The position numbers and the translations under genes were made by a program. Below, in pieces: positions 1-5,531 of a stretch of DNA of 6,799 bases (positions are counted from its first letter, which is position 1; each line of letters opens with the position of its first letter). Below the pieces are notes generated by a model. That model was given only the letters and a program-made list of their open reading frames with translations, searched no databases and was not told the origin of the DNA. The stretch is from assembly GCA_021767885.1 (NCBI GenBank), contig JAASSM010000097.1, positions 1-6,799 of the forward strand, written 5' to 3'. The DNA is from a bacterium (GTDB lineage: Bacteria > Krumholzibacteriota > Krumholzibacteria > LZORAL124-64-63).

Positions 1-1
1 G

Positions 2-568
2 CCCGTGTTCGTGTATGGCTGGGCCCCCTCGCCCCTGGTGGACCCCGAGGGGAACCCGCTCGCCCCGGCGGCCCACTACGAGGTCTGGCTGCAACGCGAC
101 GAGGAACCCGCCGTCCAGGTGGCCACCGTGGCCGGCGACACCACCTGGACCCTGGTCCCCGAGGAACCCGCGGAGTACAGAATACGCGTATGTGCCGTCG
201 ACACCCTCGGACGGTGTTCGGCCTTCAGCCCCTGGTCCGATCCGCTGGTGGTCCCCCGGGTCACCGGCGCCCCGGGTGCGGCGACCGCCCGCCTCGATCC
301 GGCCTATCCCAATCCCTTCAACCCGCAGACCACGTTGCGGTACTCGGTGCCCCGCGACCTCGCCGCCGGCGCCCCGCTCCGTCTGGAGATCCTCGACGCG
401 CGCGGTGCCCGCGTCCGCACGCTCCCCGTGCAGCGGACACCGGGCTCGCACACCGTGGTCTGGGCCGGTCGGGACTCCCGCGGCCAGGCCGTGGCCTCGG
501 GGACCTACCTGGCGCGCTACGTCTGCGGGGCGGACCGGTCCACGACCCGATTGACGCTCGTCAAATAG
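2..568 (+). CDS. C-terminal part of an exported protein: fibronectin-III-like domain plus FlgD-type Ig-like C-terminal (sorting-like) domain
   Basis: The reading frame is open from the window edge, so the 5' end is missing; the GTG at 5 is only the first start-like codon in view. Seen: about 80 residues resembling a fibronectin type III fold (HYEVWLQRDEEPAVQVATV, then YRIRVCAVDTLGRCSAFSPW), a short linker, the hallmark LDPAYPNPFNPQTTLRYSVP, and a closing beta-rich unit with LEILDARGARVRTL, GSHTVVWAGRDSRGQAVASG and TYLARY. From family knowledge, this last unit matches FlgD Ig-like or type-A C-terminal sorting-like domains at the very end of large secreted proteins in FCB-type bacteria, where they can direct export or surface attachment. 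The N-terminal enzymatic or binding part lies outside the window, so the overall function is unknown. It ends 101 nt before the next gene with no convincing terminator. The domain assignment is fairly sure; involvement of a type IX-like secretion system is inference. Confidence 0.85.
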   Translation, partial: PVFVYGWAPSPLVDPEGNPLAPAAHYEVWLQRDEEPAVQVATVAGDTTWTLVPEEPAEYRIRVCAVDTLGRCSAFSPWSDPLVVPRVTGAPGAATARLDPAYPNPFNPQTTLRYSVPRDLAAGAPLRLEILDARGARVRTLPVQRTPGSHTVVWAGRDSRGQAVASGTYLARYVCGADRSTTRLTLVK

Positions 569-656
569 GCTGTCCGCCGAGATGCCTGGGGCCTTTCCCT
601 CCGGGCGGCCGCGGTGTATCCTGGTTGCAGACTTGAAAACACCATATCGCCACCAC

Positions 657-660
657 GGAG
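657..660 (+). promoter_or_regulatory. ribosome binding site of the first receptor gene
   Basis: GGAG sits 9 nt before a GTG start at 670. The same arrangement (ATATC, 8 nt, GGAG, 9 nt, GTGACGCT) occurs before the paralogous gene at 2191. This shared leader supports GTG starts in both genes. Confidence 0.6.
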
Positions 661-669
661 ACAACCACC

Positions 670-2079
670 GTGACGCTCAACGTCCGCCTGGTCTCGGCGA
701 TCCTCGTGATCGCCGTCCTGCCGCTCATCCTGCTGAGCACGGTGCTCTCCGTCAGCTACCGCAGCAACGTCATCCGGGCCGCCGAGGAGCACCTGCGATC
801 GGCCGCCTCCATCCAGCGCGACCGCGTGGCGGCCATGCTGGCCCAGAACGCCGAGCGCCTGGCCCTGGTCTCCAGCCGCACCCAGCTGCGGCTGAGCCTC
901 GCCCAGCACCTCCAGGACCGCGACGACGCCTCGCGCGAGCGCATGAACCGCATCCTCGCCGACGCGGCGGGATCCATCGTCGGCCTCGAGGAGATCACCG
1001 TCCACGACCCCGGCGGGCTGGCCGTGGCGGCCACCGATCCCGCGGTGATCGGCCGCGTCCATCCCCGGCGCGATCTCCTGGACCGCGCCCGGCAGGCGCC
1101 GTTCGTCGACCACGTGTTCCGCGACGAGCAGGGCCGGCCGCGGGTGCTGCTGGCAGGCCCCATGGTGCTGGACGGCACCGTCCTGGGCGTGATCGTCATC
1201 CGCTCGCGGGTGGACAACCTCTACCGGGCGCTGGCGGACACCTCCGGCCTCGGCGCCACGGGCGAGACCATCCTCGCCCGCCGGGTCTCGGGCGATCGCT
1301 GGCGGTTCCTGGCGCCCACGCGCTTCCGGCCCGGAGCCGCGCTCGAGGAGTTCAGCAGCGCGTGCACCGCCCTGCCCGGCTCCTCCACCCTGCATGTCGA
1401 CCACGCGAGCCCCGACTGCGTCGATTACCGGGGCCAGCGGGTCCTGGCGGTGGGGCGGAGCGTCCCGGGCACGGACTGGTCCCTGGTGGTGAAGATCGAC
1501 CGCGCCGAGGTCCTCGCCCAGCTGCACCGGACCGGCGCCTGGCTCCTGGGCCTGGCGGCGGTGCTCTGCGTGGGCGTCGTGCTGGCCGCGCTGCAGTTCT
1601 CCCGCCGGCTGAGCCGGCCCCTGGTGGACCTGGCCAGCGCGGCCAGCAGCATCGCCGCTGGCGACTACACCCGCCAGGTGCCCGTGCGATCCAGCGACGA
1701 GGTGGGCACCCTCGAGTCCAGCTTCAACACCATGGCCATCCAGGTGGCCGCCGCCCACGCCGGGCTCGAGGAGAAGGTCCGGCAGCTCCACGAGGAGATC
1801 CAGAACCGCCGCCGCGTGGAGTCCGAGCGCGAGGCTCTCATCGCGGAGCTCACCCAGGCCCTCACCGAGATCCGCACCCTCGAGGGCATCCTGCCCATCT
1901 GCGCGGCCTGCAAGAAGATCCGCGACGACAAGGGCTACTGGAACCAGCTCGAGAATTACATCTCCGAGCATTCCGGAGCCCGCTTCAGCCACGGCCTGTG
2001 CCCGGACTGCCTCGCACGGTACGAGGCCCAGCTGGAATCCGACCCGCCCGATCCCGGGCCCGACGCCCCGGCCGGGTGA
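670..2079 (+). CDS. dCache-HAMP membrane receptor with a four-cysteine C-terminal module
   Basis: A 469-residue inner-membrane sensor. Seen: transmembrane helix at about residues 6-29, an extracytoplasmic domain at 30-290, a second helix at about 290-311, a HAMP-like linker at 311-363 (RRLSRPLVDLASAASSIAAG, then DEVGTLESSFNTMA), a charged coiled coil at about 364-402, and a terminal module at 405-450. The periplasmic region carries GATGETIL and VPGTDWSLVVKID before helix 2, both typical of double-Cache ligand-binding domains. The terminal module has C411-x2-C414 and C444-x2-C447 around KKIRDDKGYW and ENYISEHS, a likely zinc-binding knuckle. From family knowledge, this tail also ends many PAS and response-regulator proteins and has no settled function. 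There is no histidine kinase, GGDEF or chemotaxis signalling domain, so how it signals is unknown. The GTG start is chosen from the GGAG spacing and alignment with the downstream paralogue. The ligand cannot be read from the sequence. Confidence 0.85.
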   Translation: MTLNVRLVSAILVIAVLPLILLSTVLSVSYRSNVIRAAEEHLRSAASIQRDRVAAMLAQNAERLALVSSRTQLRLSLAQHLQDRDDASRERMNRILADAAGSIVGLEEITVHDPGGLAVAATDPAVIGRVHPRRDLLDRARQAPFVDHVFRDEQGRPRVLLAGPMVLDGTVLGVIVIRSRVDNLYRALADTSGLGATGETILARRVSGDRWRFLAPTRFRPGAALEEFSSACTALPGSSTLHVDHASPDCVDYRGQRVLAVGRSVPGTDWSLVVKIDRAEVLAQLHRTGAWLLGLAAVLCVGVVLAALQFSRRLSRPLVDLASAASSIAAGDYTRQVPVRSSDEVGTLESSFNTMAIQVAAAHAGLEEKVRQLHEEIQNRRRVESEREALIAELTQALTEIRTLEGILPICAACKKIRDDKGYWNQLENYISEHSGARFSHGLCPDCLARYEAQLESDPPDPGPDAPAG

Positions 2080-2133
2080 CCGTCGGACGCGATCTCGCCT
2101 GAACCCTCATTCGTCTTTGGTTTCCCGCCGACA

Positions 2134-2163
2134 TTGTCTTATCATTGCCATAGATGTTAAAAT
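2134..2163 (+). promoter_or_regulatory. candidate sigma-70-type promoter of the second receptor gene
   Basis: In an AT-rich island within otherwise GC-rich DNA, TTGTCT (2134-2139) and TAAAAT (2158-2163) are separated by 18 nt. They match the -35 and -10 consensus at 4/6 and 5/6 positions. Transcription would start near 2170, leaving a short leader containing the GGAG at 2178. It suggests the second receptor gene can be expressed independently of the first. Not experimentally supported. Confidence 0.4.
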
Positions 2164-2167
2164 GATA
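2140..2167. repeat. inverted repeat overlapping the candidate promoter (operator-like)
   Basis: TATCATT (2140-2146) is the exact reverse complement of AATGATA (2161-2167), with a 14-nt spacer. The half-site centres are 21 nt apart, about two helical turns. The repeat covers most of the spacer and the -10 element of the candidate promoter, as a repressor site would. The AT-rich composition makes chance repeats more likely here, so operator function is inference. Confidence 0.35.
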
Positions 2168-2177
2168 TCAACCGGAT

Positions 2178-2181
2178 GGAG
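2178..2181 (+). promoter_or_regulatory. ribosome binding site that decides the start of the second receptor gene
   Basis: GGAG lies 9 nt before GTG at 2191, the same spacing as in the upstream paralogue. An in-frame ATG at 2176 overlaps this site and has no good ribosome binding site of its own. GTG 2191 also lines up with the paralogue's N-terminus (MTLNVRL in both), so it is preferred. Confidence 0.6.
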
Positions 2182-2190
2182 TCCGCCGCC

Positions 2191-3528
2191 GTGACGCTGA
2201 ACGTCCGCCTGGCCTCGGCGATCCTGCTGGTCGCCACCCTGCCGCTCATGCTGCTGAGCATGGTGCTCTATGCCAGCCACCGCGGCGACATCACGCGCGC
2301 CACCGAGGAGCACCTGCGCGCGGAGGCGGCCATGCAGACCGCCCGGGTGGCCGCGGTCCTCGATCGCGACGCCGAGCGCCTGGCCATGATCTGCGGCCGC
2401 ACGGACCTGCGGCAGCACCTCGCCGCGCACGTCGCCACGCGCGACCGCGTCTCGCGCCGGCAGCTGAACCGCATCCTGGCCGACGCCGCCGGTGCGGCGG
2501 CCGCCATCGAGGGCATCGCGGCCTACGATCTCGGCGGCGTCGCCGTGGCCGCCACCGACACCACCTTGATCGGGCACGTCCACCCCGAGCGCTCGCTCTT
2601 CGATCGCGCGCGGCGCCGGCCCGTGGTGGGCCACGTCCAGCGGGATGCCGCCGGCCGGTCGCACGTCGCCGTGGCCGGGCCGGTGGTGCGCGAGGGCGCC
2701 GCCATCGGCGTGGTCGTCATCCAGGCGTCGGCCGCAGCGCTGCACCGGGCCCTGGCCGACACCTCCGGCCGCGGCGAGAACGGCCCGGGCGAGACCGGCG
2801 AGACCGTCCTCGCCCAGCCCCTCGGGGGGGACCGCTGGCGGTTCCTCGCCCCCACGCGCTTCCGCCCGGACGCCACGTTCGCGGAGTTCACCAGCGCCTG
2901 CGCGGCCCTGCCGGCGTCGCGGACGCTGGCCGGCGACGAGGACGGGAGCCTGTGCGTGGACTACCGTGGCCAGCCGGTGCTCGCCGCGAGCCAGCCCGTC
3001 CCCGGCACCGACTGGTCGCTGGTGGTGAAGATGGACCATGCCGAGGTGCTGGCCCCGCTGCACCGCACCATGCTCTGGGTGCTCGGTCTGGGAAGCATCC
3101 TGTGTGCGGCCATCGTCACGGCCACGCTGCACTTCTGCCGCCGGCTGAGTCCGCCGCTGGCGGAGCTGGCCACCGCGGCCGGCGGCGTGGGCGCCCGCCG
3201 CGATGCCGGCGGTGGCGGCGACCTCGGCCTCGAGCGGCACCGCTCCGGCCCGGCCCCGTCCGCCGTGCCCACGGACGCCGACGCCCTCGCCGCCCGCCTG
3301 GACACCATGGCCATCCAGGTGGCCGCCGCCCACGCCGCCGGCGAGCAGAACACCCGCCGCCTCGAGGCCGAGATCGCTCGCCGGCGCGCGGTGGAGGCGG
3401 AATGCGAGACCCTCGCCACCGAGCTGGCGCGGGTCCGCGACCAGATCCGCTCCGGCCTGTGCCCGGGCTGCGGTGCACGCCACCAGCAGCCGACCGGGCG
3501 GGCGCGGCGCGGCGAGGTGCGCGAGTAG
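2191..3528 (+). CDS. diverged tandem paralogue of the dCache receptor, with degenerate HAMP and truncated cysteine module
   Basis: A 445-residue membrane protein paralogous to the preceding gene. Seen: transmembrane helix at about 6-29, periplasmic double-Cache-like domain at 30-290 with GETGETVL, GGDRWRFLAPTRFRP and VPGTDWSLVVKMD shared with its neighbour, and a second helix at about 293-314. After CRRLSPPLAELATAA the HAMP helices are replaced by a Gly/Ala/Arg/Pro-rich stretch (about 331-362) before similarity resumes at LDTMAIQVAAAHA. A short coiled coil follows (about 380-420). The terminal module keeps only C424-x2-C427 (SGLCPGC); the paralogue's first CxxC, KKIRDDKGYW and ENYISEHS segments are missing, a net loss of about 38 residues that keeps the frame. 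The protein may sense without normal transmission, act as a partner or decoy for its neighbour, or be an early-stage pseudogene. The intact frame and conserved sensor argue that it is expressed. An in-frame ATG at 2176 would add five residues. Confidence 0.8.
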   Translation: MTLNVRLASAILLVATLPLMLLSMVLYASHRGDITRATEEHLRAEAAMQTARVAAVLDRDAERLAMICGRTDLRQHLAAHVATRDRVSRRQLNRILADAAGAAAAIEGIAAYDLGGVAVAATDTTLIGHVHPERSLFDRARRRPVVGHVQRDAAGRSHVAVAGPVVREGAAIGVVVIQASAAALHRALADTSGRGENGPGETGETVLAQPLGGDRWRFLAPTRFRPDATFAEFTSACAALPASRTLAGDEDGSLCVDYRGQPVLAASQPVPGTDWSLVVKMDHAEVLAPLHRTMLWVLGLGSILCAAIVTATLHFCRRLSPPLAELATAAGGVGARRDAGGGGDLGLERHRSGPAPSAVPTDADALAARLDTMAIQVAAAHAAGEQNTRRLEAEIARRRAVEAECETLATELARVRDQIRSGLCPGCGARHQQPTGRARRGEVRE

Positions 3529-3575
3529 CCTGCGACCCCGCCGACCATGCCGCCACCGCGGCCTGGCATCGTCCT

Positions 3576-3592
3576 TAATCTTTACTAATCTT
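3576..3592. repeat. short direct repeat TAATCTT x2 in the leader region of mrp
   Basis: TAATCTT occurs at 3576-3582 and 3586-3592, exactly 10 nt apart (one helical turn). It lies in an AT-rich patch about 90-105 nt before the mrp start, in the only non-coding stretch between the receptor genes and mrp. It could be a tandem binding site or part of a promoter region. I could not place convincing -35 and -10 elements. Confidence 0.3.
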
Positions 3593-3614
3593 GTCGCCAT
3601 ATCCGGGTTCCCGG

Positions 3615-3641
3615 GTGCGCGCGGCCGATCCGTGCGCGCGG
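3615..3641. repeat. 10-nt direct repeat GTGCGCGCGG upstream of mrp
   Basis: GTGCGCGCGG occurs at 3615-3624 and 3632-3641, 17 nt apart. Each copy contains self-complementary GCGCGC, so the two copies could also pair as a 6-bp hairpin in the transcript. It lies about 40-70 nt before the mrp start codon. Low-complexity GC sequence makes chance occurrence plausible. Confidence 0.25.
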
Positions 3642-3668
3642 GCCCGGCCGTCGCGAAGACACCCCAGT

Positions 3669-3673
3669 GGAGG
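3669..3673 (+). promoter_or_regulatory. ribosome binding site of mrp
   Basis: GGAGG sits 9 nt before ATG 3683. It fixes the start of the Mrp protein, although the same frame stays open far upstream into the preceding receptor gene. Confidence 0.7.
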
Positions 3674-3682
3674 CTATCCAGC

Positions 3683-4855
3683 ATGGCGCATCGACAGTCC
3701 CAGGCCCACGCCGACCGCGAGGCGGCCCAGGCGGGCCTGCGCGGCATCCAGCACATCATCGCCGTCGGCAGCGGCAAGGGGGGCGTGGGCAAGTCCACCG
3801 TCACGGTGAACCTGGCCGCCGCGCTCCAGGAGCAGGGCCTGCGCGTGGGGGTCCTGGACGCCGACATCTACGGCCCCAGCCAGCCCGGCATGCTCGGTGC
3901 CACGGGCGAGCAGGCCACCGGCCGCGGCGACGCCATCCTGCCCAACCAGCGGCACGGCCTGTCCTTCGTGTCCATGGGCCTGATGCTCGACGCGCCGGAC
4001 GAGCCGGTGATCTGGCGCGCACCCATCGCCATGAAGGTGATCAACCAGTTCCTCGGCCGCGTGGCCTGGGGCGAGCTGGACTACCTGCTCATCGACATGC
4101 CCCCGGGCACCGGCGACGTCCAGCTGACCCTGGCGCAGCAGGCCCAGCTGACCGGCGCGGTGGTGGTCACCACCCCGCAGCAGGTGGCCCTGGGCGTGGC
4201 GCGGCGGGGCCTGCGCATGTTCGACGCGGTGAGCGTGCCCACCCTGGGCATCATCGAGAACATGAGCGGCTTCACCTGCGCCCACTGCCAGGAGACCACC
4301 CACATCTTCGCCCGTGGCGGCGGCGAGGCGCTGGCCCGCGAGCTGGAGCTGCCCTTCCTGGGCGCGCTGCCCCTCGATCCGCTGGTGGTGCAGAGCGGCG
4401 AGGATGGCGTGCCGGTGGTGCGCAGCGCACCGGAGTCGGAGACCGCGGCGGCCTTCCGCCAGCTCGCCGAGGGGCTGCAGCACGAGGTGGCCCGCGAGCA
4501 GGAGCGACGCGGCGACCACCCCGAGGAGGCCCTCCTCGAGGACGACGGCAAGACCGTCCGCCTGCAGTGGAGCGACGGCCACCAGGGCAAGCACAGCGCG
4601 TACGACCTGCGCCTGAACTGCCAGTGCGCCAGCTGCGTGGACGAGGACAGCGGGCGGCGCCTCCTCGATCCGGGCGCCGTGCCCCTGGACGTGGCCGTGC
4701 GCACCGTCCAGCAGGTGGGCCGCTACGCCCTGGCCTTCGCCTTCACCGACGGCCACGACACCGGCATCTACCGCTACGCGCTGCTGCGCGACCTCTGCGA
4801 GTGCGACGCCTGCCAGGCCGCCCGCGGCGAGGACGCGCAGTCGTTCAGCATCTGA
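3683..4855 (+). CDS. mrp: Mrp/ApbC-family Fe-S cluster carrier ATPase with C-terminal DUF971 domain
   Basis: A 390-residue cytoplasmic P-loop ATPase of the Mrp/ApbC/Nbp35 family, which bind Fe-S clusters at a dimer interface and deliver them to apoproteins. Seen: the deviant Walker A GKGGVGKST (31-39), DADIYGPSQP (60-68), LLIDMPPGTGD (135-145) and the family CxxC, C199-x2-C202, in ENMSGFTCAHC. The usual N-terminal MIP18/DUF59 domain is absent: only about 22 residues precede the ATPase core. Instead, residues about 288-372 form a DUF971 domain (related to the N-terminal zinc domain of gamma-butyrobetaine hydroxylase), with WSDGH, LRLNCQCASC and FTDGHDTGIYRYALLR. The C-terminus holds two C-x-C-x2-C motifs (C313/C315/C318 and C372/C374/C377) that could bind a metal or cluster. 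The start is set by GGAGG at 3669. It lies 67 nt upstream of an Nfu-type gene on the same strand, probably one Fe-S operon. The family assignment is near certain; the role of the DUF971 tail is not known. Confidence 0.95.
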   Translation: MAHRQSQAHADREAAQAGLRGIQHIIAVGSGKGGVGKSTVTVNLAAALQEQGLRVGVLDADIYGPSQPGMLGATGEQATGRGDAILPNQRHGLSFVSMGLMLDAPDEPVIWRAPIAMKVINQFLGRVAWGELDYLLIDMPPGTGDVQLTLAQQAQLTGAVVVTTPQQVALGVARRGLRMFDAVSVPTLGIIENMSGFTCAHCQETTHIFARGGGEALARELELPFLGALPLDPLVVQSGEDGVPVVRSAPESETAAAFRQLAEGLQHEVAREQERRGDHPEEALLEDDGKTVRLQWSDGHQGKHSAYDLRLNCQCASCVDEDSGRRLLDPGAVPLDVAVRTVQQVGRYALAFAFTDGHDTGIYRYALLRDLCECDACQAARGEDAQSFSI

Positions 4856-4894
4856 GCGGTTCCGTTCCGGGGCCGTCCAGCACCTGACCCGAGA

Positions 4895-4911
4895 CGGGGC
4901 CGCAGGCCCCG
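4895..4911 (+). promoter_or_regulatory. GC-rich hairpin directly before the nfu ribosome binding site
   Basis: CGGGGCC (4895-4901) pairs perfectly with GGCCCCG (4905-4911) around a GCA loop. The stem ends immediately before the AAAGGA that serves as the Nfu ribosome binding site (4912-4917, start ATG 4923). An alternative 5' partner, the same CGGGGCC, occurs at 4868-4874. There is no T-run, so it does not look like an intrinsic terminator. Possible roles are mRNA processing or stability, or tuning translation of the second gene. Function is inference. Confidence 0.4.
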
Positions 4912-4922
4912 AAAGGACCGTC

Positions 4923-5531
4923 ATGAGCCAGCCCGCGCACGACATCGCCATCACCGCCCAGCCCACGGCCAACCCCCAGGTCTGCACCTTCGGCGTGGAC
5001 CGGCCCCTGCACGAGGACCGCGTGGTGCGCTGCCGCAGCGCCGAGGAGGCCGCGGGCTCGCCCCTGCTCGAGCGCCTGCTGGCCGTCGACTCCATCCGCG
5101 AGGTGGTGGTCATGGGCCGCAGCCTGTCCATCGCCAAGGAGGGCGACCGGTCCTGGCGCGCGCTGGGGCCGCAGATCGGGGCCGCCATCCGCGGCGCCAT
5201 CGCCGCCGCCGCCGAGGCGGGCGTCCCCCTCATCGCCGACCAGTACACCGAGCGCACGCCCGCCGAGCAGGAGATCCGCGAGGCGGTGGCGGCCATCCTC
5301 GAGGAACAGGTCAACCCGCAGATCGCGTCGCACGGCGGGTTCGTGGAGGTGAACGACGTCCAGGGGACGGTGGTCTACCTGACCATGGGCGGCGGCTGCC
5401 AGGGCTGCTCCTCGGCCTCGGCCACCCTGCGCCATGGCGTGGAGCGGGCCATCCGGCAGGCCATCCCGGCGGTGACCGAGATCGTGGACGTCACCGACCA
5501 CGCCGCGGGAACCAACCCGTACTACCGCTAG
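4923..5531 (+). CDS. nfu: NFU1-like Fe-S cluster carrier (Nfu N-terminal domain plus NifU-like domain)
   Basis: A 202-residue soluble protein that is expected to carry a [4Fe-4S] cluster at a dimer interface and pass it to target enzymes. Seen: an N-terminal Nfu_N-type domain at about 10-105 (TANPQVCTFGVDRP, then SPLLERLLAVDSIREVVVMG, SLSIAKEGDRSW), a short linker, and a NifU-like domain at about 115-190. The NifU-like part has EEQVNPQIASHGGFVEV and the cluster-binding C159-x2-C162 in GGGCQGCSSASATLRHGVE. The order matches eukaryotic NFU1 rather than E. coli NfuA, whose N-terminus is A-type-like. Both domains appear complete. AAAGGA lies 5 nt before the ATG. It follows mrp on the same strand after a 67-nt gap containing a hairpin, consistent with a two-gene carrier operon. 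Its stop codon overlaps that of the convergent permease gene. The specific target proteins cannot be read from the sequence. Confidence 0.93.
   Translation: MSQPAHDIAITAQPTANPQVCTFGVDRPLHEDRVVRCRSAEEAAGSPLLERLLAVDSIREVVVMGRSLSIAKEGDRSWRALGPQIGAAIRGAIAAAAEAGVPLIADQYTERTPAEQEIREAVAAILEEQVNPQIASHGGFVEVNDVQGTVVYLTMGGGCQGCSSASATLRHGVERAIRQAIPAVTEIVDVTDHAAGTNPYYR

Noticed and set aside
615..648. Promoter before the first receptor gene (TTGCAG, CATATC and similar)
   Set aside because: The possible -35 and -10 hexamers have spacing of about 12 nt or poor matches; no acceptable pair was found.
517..1992. Long open frame on the minus strand across the first receptor gene
   Set aside because: Open antisense frames are expected in GC-rich genes. 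The translation is a low-complexity Gly/Ala/Arg/His/Asp-rich mix without domain motifs, while the plus-strand protein is clearly recognisable.
3547..3582. Possible terminator after the second receptor gene
   Set aside because: GCCGC-CACC-GCGGC (3549-3562) is only a 5-bp stem and is separated from the nearest T-rich bases, so it is too weak to annotate.
3203..3682. N-terminal extension of the Mrp frame upstream of 3683
   Set aside because: The extension overlaps the second receptor gene and is Pro/Arg/Ser-rich. Similarity and GGAGG place the start at 3683.
2107..3867. Minus-strand open frame across the second receptor gene, similar in sequence to the one across the first
   Set aside because: The similarity between the two antisense translations follows directly from the sense genes being paralogues. 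It runs over gene boundaries into mrp and shows no ribosome binding site or family motif.
3674..5314. Minus-strand frame antisense to mrp and nfu
   Set aside because: The sense strand carries unmistakable P-loop ATPase and NifU-like proteins; the antisense translation has no recognisable features.
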